64,000 nt of DNA from Rhodoligotrophos defluvii (GCF_005281615.1 NZ_SZZM01000006.1:186001-250000); one strand, 5' to 3'. Positions 50,425 to 60,559 are shown, counted from the stretch's first letter. The notes: generated by a model not told the origin, from the letters alone. Numbers and translations: made by a program.

Positions 50425-50862
50425 TCAGTTCGCCTCTTCCGGCAGCACCGGCAGGGCATGGATCTCGATACCTTCCTCGAGGAGGGCACGCGCATCCTCG
50501 GCCGACGCCTCGCCATAGATGCTGCGGCGCTCGGCCTCGTCGTAGTGGATCTTGCGCGCCTCTTCGGCGAAGCGCTCACCCACATTCTCGGCATTCTCCA
50601 GCACGTGCCGCTTTATGCGCCGAAGCAGTGTGATCAGCTCGGCCATTTCCGGGGGCGCAGTCGGCGGCTCGGCCTGTTTGCCCTTCTCGGCCTCGCCAGC
50701 GCGATTTATGCGCGGGGCCATGATGGCTTTACTCACCGCCGTGTCGCCGCAATGGGGGCAATCGATCAGCTTCGCCGCGGCCTGCTTCTCGAAGGTCTCG
50801 CTGTTGGCGAACCAGCCGTCGAACTCATGGCCCTCGCCGCAAACCAGGTCGTAGCGGATCAT
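50425..50862 (-). CDS. DUF1178 family protein
   Basis: 145 residues, DUF1178: MIRYDLVCGEGHEFDGWFANSETFEKQ and LIDCPHCGDTAVSKAIMAPRI. The paired cysteines (DLVC..., CPHCG) look like a zinc ribbon. The C-terminal half has ENVGERFAEEARKIHYDEAERRSIYGEASAEDA. Function unknown; regularly encoded after a nitrilase-type gene, as here (ATGA overlap at 50859-50862). The 168 bp between it and ubiG (convergent) show no clear terminator. Confidence 0.92.
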   Translation of the reverse strand: MIRYDLVCGEGHEFDGWFANSETFEKQAAAKLIDCPHCGDTAVSKAIMAPRINRAGEAEKGKQAEPPTAPPEMAELITLLRRIKRHVLENAENVGERFAEEARKIHYDEAERRSIYGEASAEDARALLEEGIEIHALPVLPEEAN

Positions 50863-51722
50863 GACGCAGCCTTCAGGGTGGGGGCTGGGCGCGGGCAGCT
50901 GAACGCACGGCCGTTCTTCAACGAGGGAATGCGCTCGCGCGCCTGCGCAACGAGGATCAGGTCGATCTCGGCCAGGATAATGCCAGGCTCGGTGCCGGCT
51001 TCCGCCAGGATTTCACCCCAGGGTGAGACGATCAGGCTATGGCCATAGGTTTCACGCTTGTTTTCGTGGCGGCCGCCCTGGGCCGGCGCAATGACGAAAG
51101 CGCCGTTCTCGATGGCCCGGGCGCGCTGCAGCACATGCCAATGGGCCTCGCCGGTCTGCTTCGTGAAAGCGGCGGGAACCGAGAAGACGCTCGCGCCGCT
51201 CTCGGCAAGCACGCGGTAGAGCTGAGGAAAGCGTACATCGTAGCAGATGGTCATGCCGAGTTGGCACCACGGCAGATCAGCCATGACTGACTCCTCCCCC
51301 GCAACGAAGCTCGCGGACTCGCGGTAGCTCTCTCCATTGGCTAGATCGACGTCGAACATGTGAATCTTGTCGTAGCGGGCGGCGATCGCGCCCTGCGGAT
51401 CGATCAGAAATGAGCGGTTAACCGCCTTTTCGCCCTGGCGAATGGGCAGCGAGCCGATGAGCAGCCAGACCGAGAGCTCACGCGCCAAGGCCGACAGGCG
51501 ATGCAGCGCCGGATCTTCGTCCTGGGGCTTCAGGGAAGCGAGCAGCCTCGGCCGATCGTTCTCCATGATCGAGGTCATTTCTGGCGTGGCGATGAAACTG
51601 GCGCCGGCCATGGCAGCGTCGGTGACGAGTTCCACAGCCGCTTCGATATTGGCCTCGACATTACGGCCGGAGCACATCTGAACGCAGGCCGCGGTGAACT
51701 TGGCAGACGGCGATCCGCTCAT
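50859..51722 (-). CDS. Carbon-nitrogen hydrolase (nitrilase superfamily)
   Basis: 287 residues, Nit-type amidase. Catalytic triad visible: Glu in FIATPEMTS (about 46), Lys in ARYDKIHMFDVDL (about 115) and Cys in LGMTICYDVRFPQLYR (about 156). Closest in style to Nit1/Nit2 omega-amidases or deaminated-glutathione amidases; substrate not assigned. The frame goes up to 51779 but would overlap grxC, and the ATG at 51722 begins the domain. Ten bp separate it from grxC. Confidence 0.93.
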   Translation of the reverse strand: MSGSPSAKFTAACVQMCSGRNVEANIEAAVELVTDAAMAGASFIATPEMTSIMENDRPRLLASLKPQDEDPALHRLSALARELSVWLLIGSLPIRQGEKAVNRSFLIDPQGAIAARYDKIHMFDVDLANGESYRESASFVAGEESVMADLPWCQLGMTICYDVRFPQLYRVLAESGASVFSVPAAFTKQTGEAHWHVLQRARAIENGAFVIAPAQGGRHENKRETYGHSLIVSPWGEILAEAGTEPGIILAEIDLILVAQARERIPSLKNGRAFSCPRPAPTLKAAS

Positions 51723-51732
51723 ATGATCCTCA

Positions 51733-51990
51733 CTACGCCTGGAGCAGGGCATCCAGCTTGCCGGCCCTGTCCAACGCATTCACGTCATCGAAGCCGCCCA
51801 CATGGCGATCGCCGATAAAGATCTGCGGGACTGTGCGCCGGCCATTGGCGCGCTGCGTCATTGCCGCCCGCCGGTCCGGGTCGCCCGCGACGTCTATTTC
51901 CTCGAAGGTAACACCCTTGCGGTTAAGAAGGCTCTTTGCTGCAAGGCAATAAGGGCAGGTGCTCGTCGTGTAGATCGTGACCTTGGCCAT
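51733..51990 (-). CDS. grxC: Glutaredoxin 3
   Basis: 85 residues, whole protein is a glutaredoxin: TIYTTSTCPYCLAAKSLL with the CPYC dithiol at residues 12-15, RRTVPQIFIGDRHVGGFDDVNAL with the cis-Pro (TVP) and GG-binding motif. It reduces protein and glutathione mixed disulfides. It lies in the conserved comF-grxC-nitrilase-DUF1178 run. Confidence 0.97.
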   Translation of the reverse strand: MAKVTIYTTSTCPYCLAAKSLLNRKGVTFEEIDVAGDPDRRAAMTQRANGRRTVPQIFIGDRHVGGFDDVNALDRAGKLDALLQA

Positions 51991-52071
51991 ATCCGTGCTG
52001 CGATTTCCCTTATGAGGCGACCGGAAACTGCCTAGCCGCCCTAGGGCTGCGGCCAGACCGCCACATCCCTG

Positions 52072-52839
52072 TCATATATGGATGTGCGCGGGGTCCAAGA
52101 CAAGCGCGAACACAAGCACGTCAACCGCGCTTGCGCCTGTGGCGAGCAGGGTTTTCGTGCAGGCGCTGCTGGTGGCGCCTGTGGTGAGCACATCATCTAT
52201 TAGCAGAACGCGCTTTCCCGCGACAAGACCCCGATGAACCGGGGGCACCGCAAAGGCCTTGCGGACATTGCGACGGCGGGCGCGCTCGTCCAGCATGACC
52301 TGGGAGGAGGTGGCGCGCACCCGTTTCAGCGCGCGTGGTGCCCAGGAGCGCCCGCTGGCCTTCGCGATCTTGCGGGCCAGTATGGCCGACTGGTTGTATC
52401 GCCGCGACCATAGGCGCTTCCAGTGTAAAGGCACCGGCACGATGAGATCCGCATCCGCGATGAGGTGGCGGCCGGCCCGCATCATCATGCGAGCCATGCA
52501 GTTGAGCGCGTCATGCCGATCGCGATACTTGCCGGCATGCACCAGCTCGCGCGAGATCTCGTCATAGGCGACGGCACCGCGCGCCCGGGCGAAAAGCGGC
52601 GGCCGCGCGAGGGCCAACGCACTGAGCACCCCTTCGCCCTGATCATAGGGGAAGGGAATGCCGAGCCGATCGCACAAGGGGGGCTCGAGGAAGGTCAGCC
52701 CTTGCCAGCATTTGGCGCAGAGGCTGCGCGGGGTCGCTGTCCGCGCCTTGCAGCACAGGCATTGGGGCGGCAGGACGAGGTCGAGCGCCAGCCTTGCGGC
52801 CGTCCCGAACTCAGCGCTCCATCGTGCCGCGTGGTCCAT
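52072..52839 (-). CDS. ComF family phosphoribosyltransferase-like protein
   Basis: 255 residues. The N-terminal double zinc ribbon has CLCCKA and SLCAKCWQGL. The type I phosphoribosyltransferase domain includes LIVPVPLHWKRLWSRRYNQSAILARKIA and the PRPP loop VLLIDDVLTTGATSSACTKTLL. In competent bacteria ComF takes part in DNA uptake; here the role is uncharacterised. Divergent from the methyltransferase gene. Confidence 0.94.
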   Translation of the reverse strand: MDHAARWSAEFGTAARLALDLVLPPQCLCCKARTATPRSLCAKCWQGLTFLEPPLCDRLGIPFPYDQGEGVLSALALARPPLFARARGAVAYDEISRELVHAGKYRDRHDALNCMARMMMRAGRHLIADADLIVPVPLHWKRLWSRRYNQSAILARKIAKASGRSWAPRALKRVRATSSQVMLDERARRRNVRKAFAVPPVHRGLVAGKRVLLIDDVLTTGATSSACTKTLLATGASAVDVLVFALVLDPAHIHI

Positions 52840-52974
52840 GTGCCCTTCTCGCGCTGGCTATTTGGCCGCCGCCCCTGAGCAAAGAGCAAGAGGTTCCCGC
52901 CGCCGGCCCACGAAATCCACAACCATTCTTACGCAAAGCTGGCGCATTCGATCGTCATCGCCATATTTGTAGCC

Positions 52975-54072
52975 ATGGCAGCCGATCGCAGCTCCCCCGC
53001 AAGCCTGACACCTGTGGTGTTCGACCGCGCGCTGGTCCGCGCCCGTCGCACCGCGGCGCTCGCCCGCAGCGGCGGCGCGGCGGATTTTCTCAGCGCCGCC
53101 GTCATCCCGGAGCTTGCAGACAGGCTGAGCCTGATCACCCGCCGGTTCTCTGCAAGCGTCGTGCTCGCCGCTGGCGCGCGGCAGTTCGCCACCGCGCTGG
53201 GCATGCCGGAGCGGATCGGTCTGCCTCTGGCAGCTGACGTGACGGATCATCCCGGCGCCGATCTGGTCTGCGACGAGGAGGCCCTGCCCTTCGCGCAAGG
53301 AAGTCTCGACTGCATCATCAGCGGCTTGACCCTGCATTGGGTGAATGATCTGCCCGGCGCCCTCATTCAAATGCGGCGGGCCTTGCGTCCGGACGGCTTG
53401 CTTCTGGCTGCCATGTTCGGCGGGGATACGCTGAGCGAGTTGCGTACATCGCTGCTGCTGGCGGAGGCACAGAGTTCGTCCGGGGCATCGCCGCGCGTAT
53501 CGCCCTTCCTCGATATCCGCGACGCCGGCGCCCTGCTGCAGCGGGCCGGCTTCGCCCTGCCGGTGGTTGATGCAGACCGGCTGACGGTTCGCTATGCGGA
53601 CCCGCTCACCCTCATGCGGGACCTCAAGGCGATGGGAGCCGGCAATGCGCTCGTCTCCCGCAGCAGGCGACCGCTGCGACGTTCGGTGCTGATGGATGCC
53701 TGCGAAGCTTATGTCCAGCAGTTCTCCGATCCGGATGGGCGTGTCCGGGCGACATTCCAGATCATCTATCTGATCGGCTGGGCGCCCCATGAGAACCAGC
53801 AGAAACCGTTGCGACCTGGCAGTGCCAAGGCGAGGCTGGCGGATGCGCTGAACACGGTGGAGCACAAGCTTCCGCGGTGGTCAGAGCGCATCGCGCAAGT
53901 GCGGGATCAGCGGCAAGTCGGCGGGCGGCATCGGATAATTCCGCAGATTGAGGGGCTTGACCCAAGCAAATTCCTGGCCTTCGCGCGCAGTCACGGCGCC
54001 GGACCAGCGGCGGCAGACATAAAGCGGCATCAGCAGGTGGAAATGCTCGTAAGTGTGGCTGGCGAAGGTTAG
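52975..54072 (+). CDS. SAM-dependent methyltransferase, BioC/NDUFAF5-like, with unusual C-terminal tail
   Basis: 365 residues. Methyltransferase core: VVLAAGARQFATAL..., DEEALPFAQGSLDCIISGLTLHWVNDLPGALIQMRRALRPDGLLLAAMFGGDTL and RRSVLMDACEAYVQQF. In alphaproteobacteria this family (arginine hydroxylase/complex I assembly-like) is about 290-300 residues and ends soon after LRPGSAKARLADAL. Here the frame continues about 75 residues further and overlaps the convergent mutT gene by 192 bp (53881-54072). Neither other frame gives an early stop that would restore the usual end, so a simple frameshift does not explain it. Confidence 0.88.
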   Translation: MAADRSSPASLTPVVFDRALVRARRTAALARSGGAADFLSAAVIPELADRLSLITRRFSASVVLAAGARQFATALGMPERIGLPLAADVTDHPGADLVCDEEALPFAQGSLDCIISGLTLHWVNDLPGALIQMRRALRPDGLLLAAMFGGDTLSELRTSLLLAEAQSSSGASPRVSPFLDIRDAGALLQRAGFALPVVDADRLTVRYADPLTLMRDLKAMGAGNALVSRSRRPLRRSVLMDACEAYVQQFSDPDGRVRATFQIIYLIGWAPHENQQKPLRPGSAKARLADALNTVEHKLPRWSERIAQVRDQRQVGGRHRIIPQIEGLDPSKFLAFARSHGAGPAAADIKRHQQVEMLVSVAGEG

Positions 54073-54279
54073 CGGCGCCAGACAGGCGGCCGTCACGTCG
54101 ATGCTGAGCTCCTCCTTCAGCTCGCGGATCAGTGCTCGCTCCGGCGTCTCGCCGGCTTCGACCTTGCCGCCGGGAAACTCCCAAAGGCCGGCCATGACCT
54201 TGCCTTCCGGGCGCTTGGCGATGAGCACGCGGCCATCGGCATCGACCAAGGCGCAGGCGGCGACGAGCACCATCTTCAT
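53881..54279 (-). CDS. mutT: MutT-type 8-oxo-dGTP diphosphatase (Nudix)
   Basis: 132 residues. Nudix box GKVEAGETPERALIRELKEEL at about 37-57 has G-x5-E-x7-REL-x-EE with the expected acidic residues. VAACALVDADGRVLIAKRPEGKVMAGLWEFPGG at the start is typical for MutT. It removes 8-oxo-dGTP from the nucleotide pool. Twenty-seven bp downstream of argJ on the same strand, and convergent with and overlapped by the methyltransferase gene. Confidence 0.95.
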   Translation of the reverse strand: MKMVLVAACALVDADGRVLIAKRPEGKVMAGLWEFPGGKVEAGETPERALIRELKEELSIDVTAACLAPLTFASHTYEHFHLLMPLYVCRRWSGAVTAREGQEFAWVKPLNLRNYPMPPADLPLIPHLRDAL

Positions 54280-54306
54280 TTGCTCACGATCTCGCGGTTT
54301 TGGAAT

Positions 54307-55548
54307 TCAGCTGCGGTAATCGGCGTTGATGTCGATATAGCCGTGGGTGAGATCGCAGGTCCACACAGTGGCGCGCCCCCGCCCCACCCCGACATCCACC
54401 GCGATATCGATTTCGCGGCCCTTCATATGCGGCACGATCTGCTCTTCCCGGTAGGCGGGATCCCGCTGGCCATGGGCGGCGACGAGTACGCCACCGATCT
54501 CGATCCGCAGATTATCGCGCGAGACGGCCTCACCCGATTTGCCCACCGCCATCACGATGCGGCCCCAGTTGGCGTCCTCACCGGCAATGGCCGTCTTGAC
54601 CAGGGGCGAATTGCCGATCGCCAGGCCGATGCGGCGGGCGGCCAAATCGGAATCGGCGCCGGTCACCGTGATGGTCACCAGCTTCTGTGCGCCCTCGCCG
54701 TCGCGCACCACCAGCAGCGCCAGCTCGCGGGTTACCTCATCGAGCGCCCGGCGGAAATCGGCGAGCAACTGCTCGTCCGCGCGGGCGGGTAAGGCATTGC
54801 CGGCTTGGCCGGTGGCAAACAGCAGCACGGTGTCGCTGGTCGAGGTATCGCTATCGACGGTGATGCAGTTGAAGCTCCTGTCCGCGCTTGCCGAGAGCAG
54901 CTCCTGCAGCACCGGTTGCGGGATGGCCGCGTCGGTGAAGATGAAGCCCAGCATGGTGGCCATGTCCGGGGCGATCATGCCGGAGCCCTTGACGATGCCG
55001 TTGATGGTCACCGTGGCGCCGCCGACATTGGCGGTAGCGGTCGCCGCCTTTGGAAAGGTATCGGTGGTCATGATGGCCCGGGCCGCCTCTTCCCAGGCAT
55101 CCGCCGAGACCCTCAAGGCAAGGCCGGCGTCGAGGGCCCGGACGATCGGCTCGGTGGGCAGCGGCTCGCCAATGACACCAGTGGAGGCGAGGTAAACGGT
55201 GTCTACAGGGCACCGGACAGCCCTGGCCAGAGCCTCGGCGCTCACCCTCACGGCTTCGTCGCCGAGCCGGCCGGTAAAGGCGTTGGCGTTGCCCGAATTG
55301 ACCAAGAGCGCACGGGCGCGACCATGGTCTAGCTGCCGCCGGCACCAGTCCACCGGCGCCGAGGCCGTTTTCGACCGGGTGAGCGCGCCCGCTGCCACCG
55401 TGCCTTCGTCCATCACCGCCAGCATCAAATCGGTGCGGCCGCTATAGCGGATGCCGGCCGCGGCGGCGGCGAAGCGGACCCCCTGGACCGGAGGCAAAGC
55501 GGGAAAGCCGGCTGGCGCGAGAGGCGAGACGGGGTGCTTGGCAGCCAT
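54307..55548 (-). CDS. argJ: Bifunctional ornithine acetyltransferase / N-acetylglutamate synthase
   Basis: 413 residues. Recycles the acetyl group in arginine synthesis. The autocleavage site is in MIAPDMATMLGFIFTDAAI, before the Thr of ATML (about residue 196), giving alpha and beta chains. Other blocks: TRSKTASAPVDWCRRQL, LLVNSGNANAFTG, STGVIGEPLPT and DSDTSTSDTVLLFATG. The C-terminus YIDINADYRS is typical. Confidence 0.97.
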   Translation of the reverse strand: MAAKHPVSPLAPAGFPALPPVQGVRFAAAAAGIRYSGRTDLMLAVMDEGTVAAGALTRSKTASAPVDWCRRQLDHGRARALLVNSGNANAFTGRLGDEAVRVSAEALARAVRCPVDTVYLASTGVIGEPLPTEPIVRALDAGLALRVSADAWEEAARAIMTTDTFPKAATATANVGGATVTINGIVKGSGMIAPDMATMLGFIFTDAAIPQPVLQELLSASADRSFNCITVDSDTSTSDTVLLFATGQAGNALPARADEQLLADFRRALDEVTRELALLVVRDGEGAQKLVTITVTGADSDLAARRIGLAIGNSPLVKTAIAGEDANWGRIVMAVGKSGEAVSRDNLRIEIGGVLVAAHGQRDPAYREEQIVPHMKGREIDIAVDVGVGRGRATVWTCDLTHGYIDINADYRS

Positions 55549-55647
55549 CAGTCAGATCCAAGGCTTGATGTGTCGTCAGCAACAGAAGCGGGCGGCCAGC
55601 CCGAGGGCCGCGCCGCCGCGTCATAATAGCCGCGCCCGGGGCCTCGT

Positions 55648-56577
55648 CTACTGTCCTTGCGCGGCCGGCTTGGTGCCGCCCTCACCCGAGACGGTAGGCA
55701 TCTGGCCGTTGCGCATCTGCTCCATCTGCGATTGCAGGCGTTGCAGGTCTGGGTCGACCATCTCGACATCGGCGCTCTTGCGGAGCTCAGCCACCTTCTC
55801 CTGCACCTTCTGGCGGAGCACGATCATGCGCAGGCCGTTCTTCACCTTGTCAAAAGGCTCGGCGCCGCCCACCTTGCGCTCCTCGACCTTGATGATGTGC
55901 CAGCCATAGTTGGTCTGCACGGGCTGAGACACCTGGCCAGGCTGAAGGGCGAAGGCGGCCTTTGAGAATTCGGGCACCATCTCGTCGGCGCTGAAGAAGC
56001 CGAGATCGCCACCGTACTGAGCCGAGCCGTCCTTGCTGATCTGCTTGGCGAGGTCGGCGAAATTGGCGCCAGCCTCGATCTTGGCGAGGGCGTCCCTGGC
56101 CTGCTCTTCGGTGTCGACCAGGATGTGGCGCGCATGCACACGCTCGACACTGTTCACCTTGGCGGCTTCCTGGTCGTAGAGCTTGCGGACATCCTCCTCG
56201 TTGACGGTGGGCTGGATCTTCTCGTGGAAATAGGCGTCGCGCAGCGCCTTGGCCTGGTAGAAGGCAAGCCGCTTCTTATACTCGTTGGTCTCGGCGATCG
56301 CTTCCTTGACGGCCTCCTGTGCCATCAGATGCCGCTCGACAAGATACTCGACCACGAAGGCATAGCGAAGCTGCGGGGGCACCTCAGCCAACTGCGGCAG
56401 GTCATCCGCCGCGAGTTTCACCTCCGAAGCCTTGATCTCATAGCCGTTGACCTTCGCCACCACCGGGTCATCCGGCGCCGCCTGCTGTGCCTGCGCCACG
56501 GGCGCTTGCGCCAACGGCGCGATCGCCGCGGCGATCGCAACGGCTGCGGCTGTGCACAGCCCGTATCTCAACGTCAT
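55648..56577 (-). CDS. Parvulin-type peptidyl-prolyl cis-trans isomerase, exported
   Basis: 309 residues. Signal peptide MTLRYGLCTAAAVAIAAAIAPLAQAPVAQAQ in outline (cleavage near AQA-QQ). The N-terminal SurA-like helical part covers about 35-140; the parvulin domain, about 150-245, has RVHARHILVDTEEQARDALAKIEAGANFADLAKQISKDGS and GGDLGFFSADEMVPEFSKAAFALQPGQVS, QTNYGWHIIKVEE. It folds outer-membrane or periplasmic proteins. The frame extends upstream to 56760, but GGGAG before the ATG at 56577 and the signal peptide decide. Divergent from secA. Confidence 0.94.
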   Translation of the reverse strand: MTLRYGLCTAAAVAIAAAIAPLAQAPVAQAQQAAPDDPVVAKVNGYEIKASEVKLAADDLPQLAEVPPQLRYAFVVEYLVERHLMAQEAVKEAIAETNEYKKRLAFYQAKALRDAYFHEKIQPTVNEEDVRKLYDQEAAKVNSVERVHARHILVDTEEQARDALAKIEAGANFADLAKQISKDGSAQYGGDLGFFSADEMVPEFSKAAFALQPGQVSQPVQTNYGWHIIKVEERKVGGAEPFDKVKNGLRMIVLRQKVQEKVAELRKSADVEMVDPDLQRLQSQMEQMRNGQMPTVSGEGGTKPAAQGQ

Positions 56578-56999
56578 AGTATCTCCCAACCTCTTACCGC
56601 CACGCCTCCGCGCGGGTTCTTCAGCTTCGTCTCTTGGTCCAATATTTCGGCGAGATTGTGCCGACGGGCGCCTGGGTTGTTCTTTCCTGTTGAGCCCCAT
56701 CGGCGCCACAATGGCGGGAAAGCCGCCTCCTGGCAAGCGGCCAAGATGGGGCAAACCCAAGCGGCCCGCGATTGAAAGCGGCTATTGGGGCGACTATTTG
56801 AGGGAGCGATGCGGCGTTCTGCCGTCATTATGCCCGATCACGTTTTTACGAGGCGGGTGCGAGCGTGGCTGGAACCCCCGGCCGAGCGCGACACATCGCA
56901 AATTGCGCTCACCCCTTCCCTCGATTAGAAGACGCGGGAAATAATGTTGCCAAGGCGTGGCAATGCCGCCGATGCGATTGCCCCTTAAGGACTTTGCTC
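56578..56999. other. 422-bp divergent intergenic region (ppiC-type gene / secA)
   Basis: No supported gene. It must hold both promoters. A weak candidate for secA is TTGCGC, 17 bp, TAGAAG at about 56902-56930, some 70 bp before the start. Short antisense frames here have no recognisable content. Confidence 0.3.
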
Positions 57000-59750
57000 A
57001 TGGTCTCGTTCTCAGCGCTCACCGCAAAGATCTTCGGTCAGTCGAATACGCGGCGGCTGAAGCGCTATTCCGAAAAGGTCGCGGCGATCAATGCGCTCGA
57101 GCCGGAGATGGAGAAGCTCAGCGACGACGAGCTGAAAGCGCAAACCGATAAGTTCAAGGCGCAACTCGCGGCTGGCAAGACCCTGGATGACCTGCTGATT
57201 CCCGCTTTCGCCACAGTGCGCGAGGCGGCCAAGCGCACGCTCGGCCAGCGCCATTTCGACGTGCAGCTGATCGGCGGGATGGTCCAGCACGAGGGCAAGA
57301 TTTCCGAGATGCGCACCGGCGAGGGCAAGACGCTGGTGTCGACTGCCCCGGGCTACCTCAACGCCCTGACCGGCAAGGGCGTGCATGTGGTGACGGTGAA
57401 CGATTACCTTGCCCAGCGCGACGCGGAGTGGATGGGCCGCATCTACAAGTTCCTGGGGCTGACGGTCGGCTGCATCGTCCACGGGCTCGATGACCAGCAG
57501 CGCCGCGAGGCCTATGCCTGCGACATCACCTATGGCACCAACAACGAGCTCGGGTTCGACTATCTCCGCGACAACATGAAGTTCGACCTGCAGGACATGG
57601 TGCAACGCGGGCATGAGTTCGCCATCGTGGACGAGGTGGACTCGATCCTCATCGACGAGGCGCGGACGCCACTCATCATCTCAGGTCCGCTCGAAGATAA
57701 GTCCGAACTCTACCTCACCATCGACGAGTTCATCCCGCGCCTCGCGCCGGAGCACTACGAGGTGGATGAGAAGCAGCGGACAGTCACCCTGACGGAAGAA
57801 GGCAACCAGCTGCTCGAGACGATGCTGCAGGAAGCGGGGCTGCTGGAGGGCGAATCGCTTTACGACGTAGAGAACGTTTCCGTCGTGCACCACGTCAACC
57901 AGGCGCTAAAGGCGCACAAACTGTTCCAGCGCGATCGGGACTATATCGTGAAGGACGGCCAGGTGATCATCATCGACGAGTTCACCGGCCGCATGATGCC
58001 CGGGCGCCGCTATTCCGACGGGCTGCACCAGGCGCTCGAAGCGAAGGAGCGGGTGGCGATCCAGCCCGAGAACCAGACGCTCGCCTCGATCACATTCCAG
58101 AACTACTTCCGGCTCTACAAGAAGCTGGCCGGCATGACTGGCACGGCCATGACCGAGGCCAACGAGTTCCTGGATATCTACAAGCTGGAAGTGGTGGAGA
58201 TACCTACCAACAAACCGGTCCAGCGGCTCGACGAAGACGACGAGGTCTACCGTACCGCTCGCGAGAAGTATCAGGCGATCATCGAGCTGGTGAAGGATTG
58301 CCGCAAGCGCGGCCAACCGCTGCTGGTGGGCACGGCGTCCATAGAGAAATCCGAGATCCTGTCCGCTATGCTGCGGGAGCACAAGATCCCGCACAGCGTG
58401 CTCAATGCGCGCTATCACGAACAGGAGGCGCAGATCATCGCTCAGGCCGGCGTGCCGGGCGCGGTCACCATCGCCACCAATATGGCGGGCCGCGGCACCG
58501 ACATTCAGCTTGGCGGCAATGCCGAGATGCGCATCAAAACGGAGCTTGCGGACGTCACCGACGAGGAGGAGTACAAGCGGCGCGCCGATGCGATTCTCGC
58601 CGAGGTGGAGGAGCGCAAGGCCCAGGCGATCGCAGCGGGCGGCCTCTTCGTGGTTGGTACGGAGCGCCATGAGAGCCGGCGCATCGACAACCAGCTGCGC
58701 GGCCGCTCCGGCCGGCAGGGCGACCCCGGCCGCTCCCGGTTCTTCCTGTCGCTCGAAGACGACCTGATGCGCATCTTCGGGTCGGAGCGCATGGATACCA
58801 TGCTGCAACGGCTCGGGATCCAGGAGGGCGAGGCGATCGTGCATCCCTGGATCAACAAAGCGCTGGAGAAGGCGCAGCAGAAGGTCGAGGCGCGGAACTT
58901 CGATGCTCGCAAGAACGTGCTCAAGTTCGACGATGTCATGAACGACCAGCGCAAGGTGATTTTCGAGCAGCGCATCGAGATCATGCGCGGCGAGGAGGTC
59001 TCGGAGACCATCGATGACATGCGCCACCAGGTGGTGCATGACCTAGTCGCGGAGCACATCCCCGAGCGGGCCTATGCGGAGCAATGGGACGCGGCCGGCC
59101 TGCACCAGAGGGTGCAGGAGGTTCTGAATTTCGACCTGCCGATCGAGGATTGGGCGCGGGAGGAGGGTATAGCGGACGAGGAGATCCGCGAGCGCATCCT
59201 CAAGGCGGTCGATGAGGCCTATGAAGCCAAGCGGCAACGCTTCACGCCGGAAATCATGCGGCAGATCGAGAAGGCGGTGCTGCTGCAGACGCTAGACCAC
59301 CTGTGGCGCGAGCACCTGGTGATGCTCGAGCACCTGCGCCAGGCAGTGGGCTTGCGCGGCTATGCGCAGCGCGATCCGCTGAACGAGTACAAGACCGAGT
59401 CATTCACCCTGTTCGAGGGCATGCTGGCCAAGCTGCGCGAAGCGGTCACCGCCCAGATGATGCGGGTCGAGATCATGCAGGAGGCGCCGCCGCCGGAGTT
59501 GCTGCGGCACGATGCCCTGCCGCCGATGCAGGCGCATCATGCGGATCCATTCACGGGGGAAGACGAGTTGGCCCTGGCCATGGCGGAAGCGGAAGGCAGA
59601 TTCGGGCGGCAGGCGGCGCGCTTTGGCGCAGCGTCTGCGGCAGCGGTCGACCCGAACAACCCCGCAACATGGGGGAAGGTGCAACGGAATGCGCCTTGCC
59701 CTTGCGGCTCAGGACGCAAGTACAAGCACTGCCACGGGGCGGTGCGGTAG
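57000..59750 (+). CDS. secA: Preprotein translocase ATPase SecA
   Basis: 916 residues, full length. Motor of the Sec export channel. Walker [21 protein letters not shown] (about 101-120), [16 protein letters not shown], Walker [22 protein letters not shown], and second nucleotide-binding domain with [15 protein letters not shown] and [17 protein letters not shown]. The C-terminus has a SEC-C zinc motif [14 protein letters not shown], which binds SecB. The ATG at 57000 ([13 protein letters not shown]) is used; TTAAGGA lies 9 nt upstream. Confidence 0.98.
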   Translation: MVSFSALTAKIFGQSNTRRLKRYSEKVAAINALEPEMEKLSDDELKAQTDKFKAQLAAGKTLDDLLIPAFATVREAAKRTLGQRHFDVQLIGGMVQHEGKISEMRTGEGKTLVSTAPGYLNALTGKGVHVVTVNDYLAQRDAEWMGRIYKFLGLTVGCIVHGLDDQQRREAYACDITYGTNNELGFDYLRDNMKFDLQDMVQRGHEFAIVDEVDSILIDEARTPLIISGPLEDKSELYLTIDEFIPRLAPEHYEVDEKQRTVTLTEEGNQLLETMLQEAGLLEGESLYDVENVSVVHHVNQALKAHKLFQRDRDYIVKDGQVIIIDEFTGRMMPGRRYSDGLHQALEAKERVAIQPENQTLASITFQNYFRLYKKLAGMTGTAMTEANEFLDIYKLEVVEIPTNKPVQRLDEDDEVYRTAREKYQAIIELVKDCRKRGQPLLVGTASIEKSEILSAMLREHKIPHSVLNARYHEQEAQIIAQAGVPGAVTIATNMAGRGTDIQLGGNAEMRIKTELADVTDEEEYKRRADAILAEVEERKAQAIAAGGLFVVGTERHESRRIDNQLRGRSGRQGDPGRSRFFLSLEDDLMRIFGSERMDTMLQRLGIQEGEAIVHPWINKALEKAQQKVEARNFDARKNVLKFDDVMNDQRKVIFEQRIEIMRGEEVSETIDDMRHQVVHDLVAEHIPERAYAEQWDAAGLHQRVQEVLNFDLPIEDWAREEGIADEEIRERILKAVDEAYEAKRQRFTPEIMRQIEKAVLLQTLDHLWREHLVMLEHLRQAVGLRGYAQRDPLNEYKTESFTLFEGMLAKLREAVTAQMMRVEIMQEAPPPELLRHDALPPMQAHHADPFTGEDELALAMAEAEGRFGRQAARFGAASAAAVDPNNPATWGKVQRNAPCPCGSGRKYKHCHGAVR

Positions 59751-59779
59751 CTGCGCAAAAGGCATCAGGAGCAGGCCCG

Positions 59780-60559
59780 TCACCACCCCTGGATCAGGCG
59801 GGGGGCATCAGGGCTTGCGCTGGCGGCACTAACGCGGAACACGTCGGGTACCGCGCTGTTGCTGTCGAAGAACACGTATTTCTTATCTTGCACGCCTACG
59901 ATTGGCGGGCGCCGGTTCTTCTCGAAAAAGTCGTAGCCTTCCTTCAGGTTCTGCCAGAAGGCATACCATTCGTGGTCCTTGCGGAAGGCCATGTTCTCGT
60001 CGGTCATGCGGAAGGGAAAGGCGGCGATCGGGAAGTCTCGCTGCCCGGCGATGAAAGCCTCGCGCGCCAGCGCAAAGATTTCCTCGACCGCCTCGTCGGT
60101 CATGGCATAGCAACCAGCAGAGCGGCAGCCCCCATGAACCATGAGGGCCGAGCCGGTGCGGCCGTTCGCCTTATCGAAGGCGTTGGGGTAGCCGATGTTG
60201 AAGGAGAGGTGATAGGCGCTGCGCGGGTTCATCTGGGCCGGGGTCACCACATAGAAGCCCTCCGGCGCCTGCTTGTCGCCTTCCTTCAGCTTCGGCCCGA
60301 GGTCGCCAGACCAGTTGCAGACATTGTAGGTCTTGACATGGGTGTAGGTGCCGGACGCGTTGGCCATCCAGACCTCGAATTCCGATTCCTGCTTGAAGAT
60401 GCGCACATAGAGAGGCGCTCCGGGCGCCACTCCCTTCGCGGCAAGCAGGGCCTTGGTCTCCTTCGACAGCGGCTTGAGCGCCTTGTCGGGCTCAGTGCTG
60501 AATTTGCAGGCCGCGAGAACAAGGCTCAGACAAGCGACAAGAAACAACCTCAAAACCAT
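59780..60559 (-). CDS. Murein L,D-transpeptidase family lipoprotein (YafK/DpaA-like)
   Basis: About 259 residues. Lipoprotein signal LFLVACLSLVLAAC with lipobox LAAC near residue 15-18. YkuD-type domain: APLYVRIFKQESEFEVWM, and the catalytic segment GSALMVHGGCRSAGCYAMTDEAVEEIF, where His and the Cys of AGC form the active site. E. coli DpaA of this subgroup detaches Braun lipoprotein from peptidoglycan. A GTG at 60571 with AGAGGG upstream is an alternative start. Convergent with secA, 29 bp apart. Confidence 0.92.
   Translation of the reverse strand: MVLRLFLVACLSLVLAACKFSTEPDKALKPLSKETKALLAAKGVAPGAPLYVRIFKQESEFEVWMANASGTYTHVKTYNVCNWSGDLGPKLKEGDKQAPEGFYVVTPAQMNPRSAYHLSFNIGYPNAFDKANGRTGSALMVHGGCRSAGCYAMTDEAVEEIFALAREAFIAGQRDFPIAAFPFRMTDENMAFRKDHEWYAFWQNLKEGYDFFEKNRRPPIVGVQDKKYVFFDSNSAVPDVFRVSAASASPDAPRLIQGW

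Noticed and set aside
53821-53900. Frameshift in the BioC-like gene as explanation of its long tail
   Set aside because: Neither alternative frame gives a prompt stop or a better family-like C-terminus, so a single indel is not supported from sequence alone.
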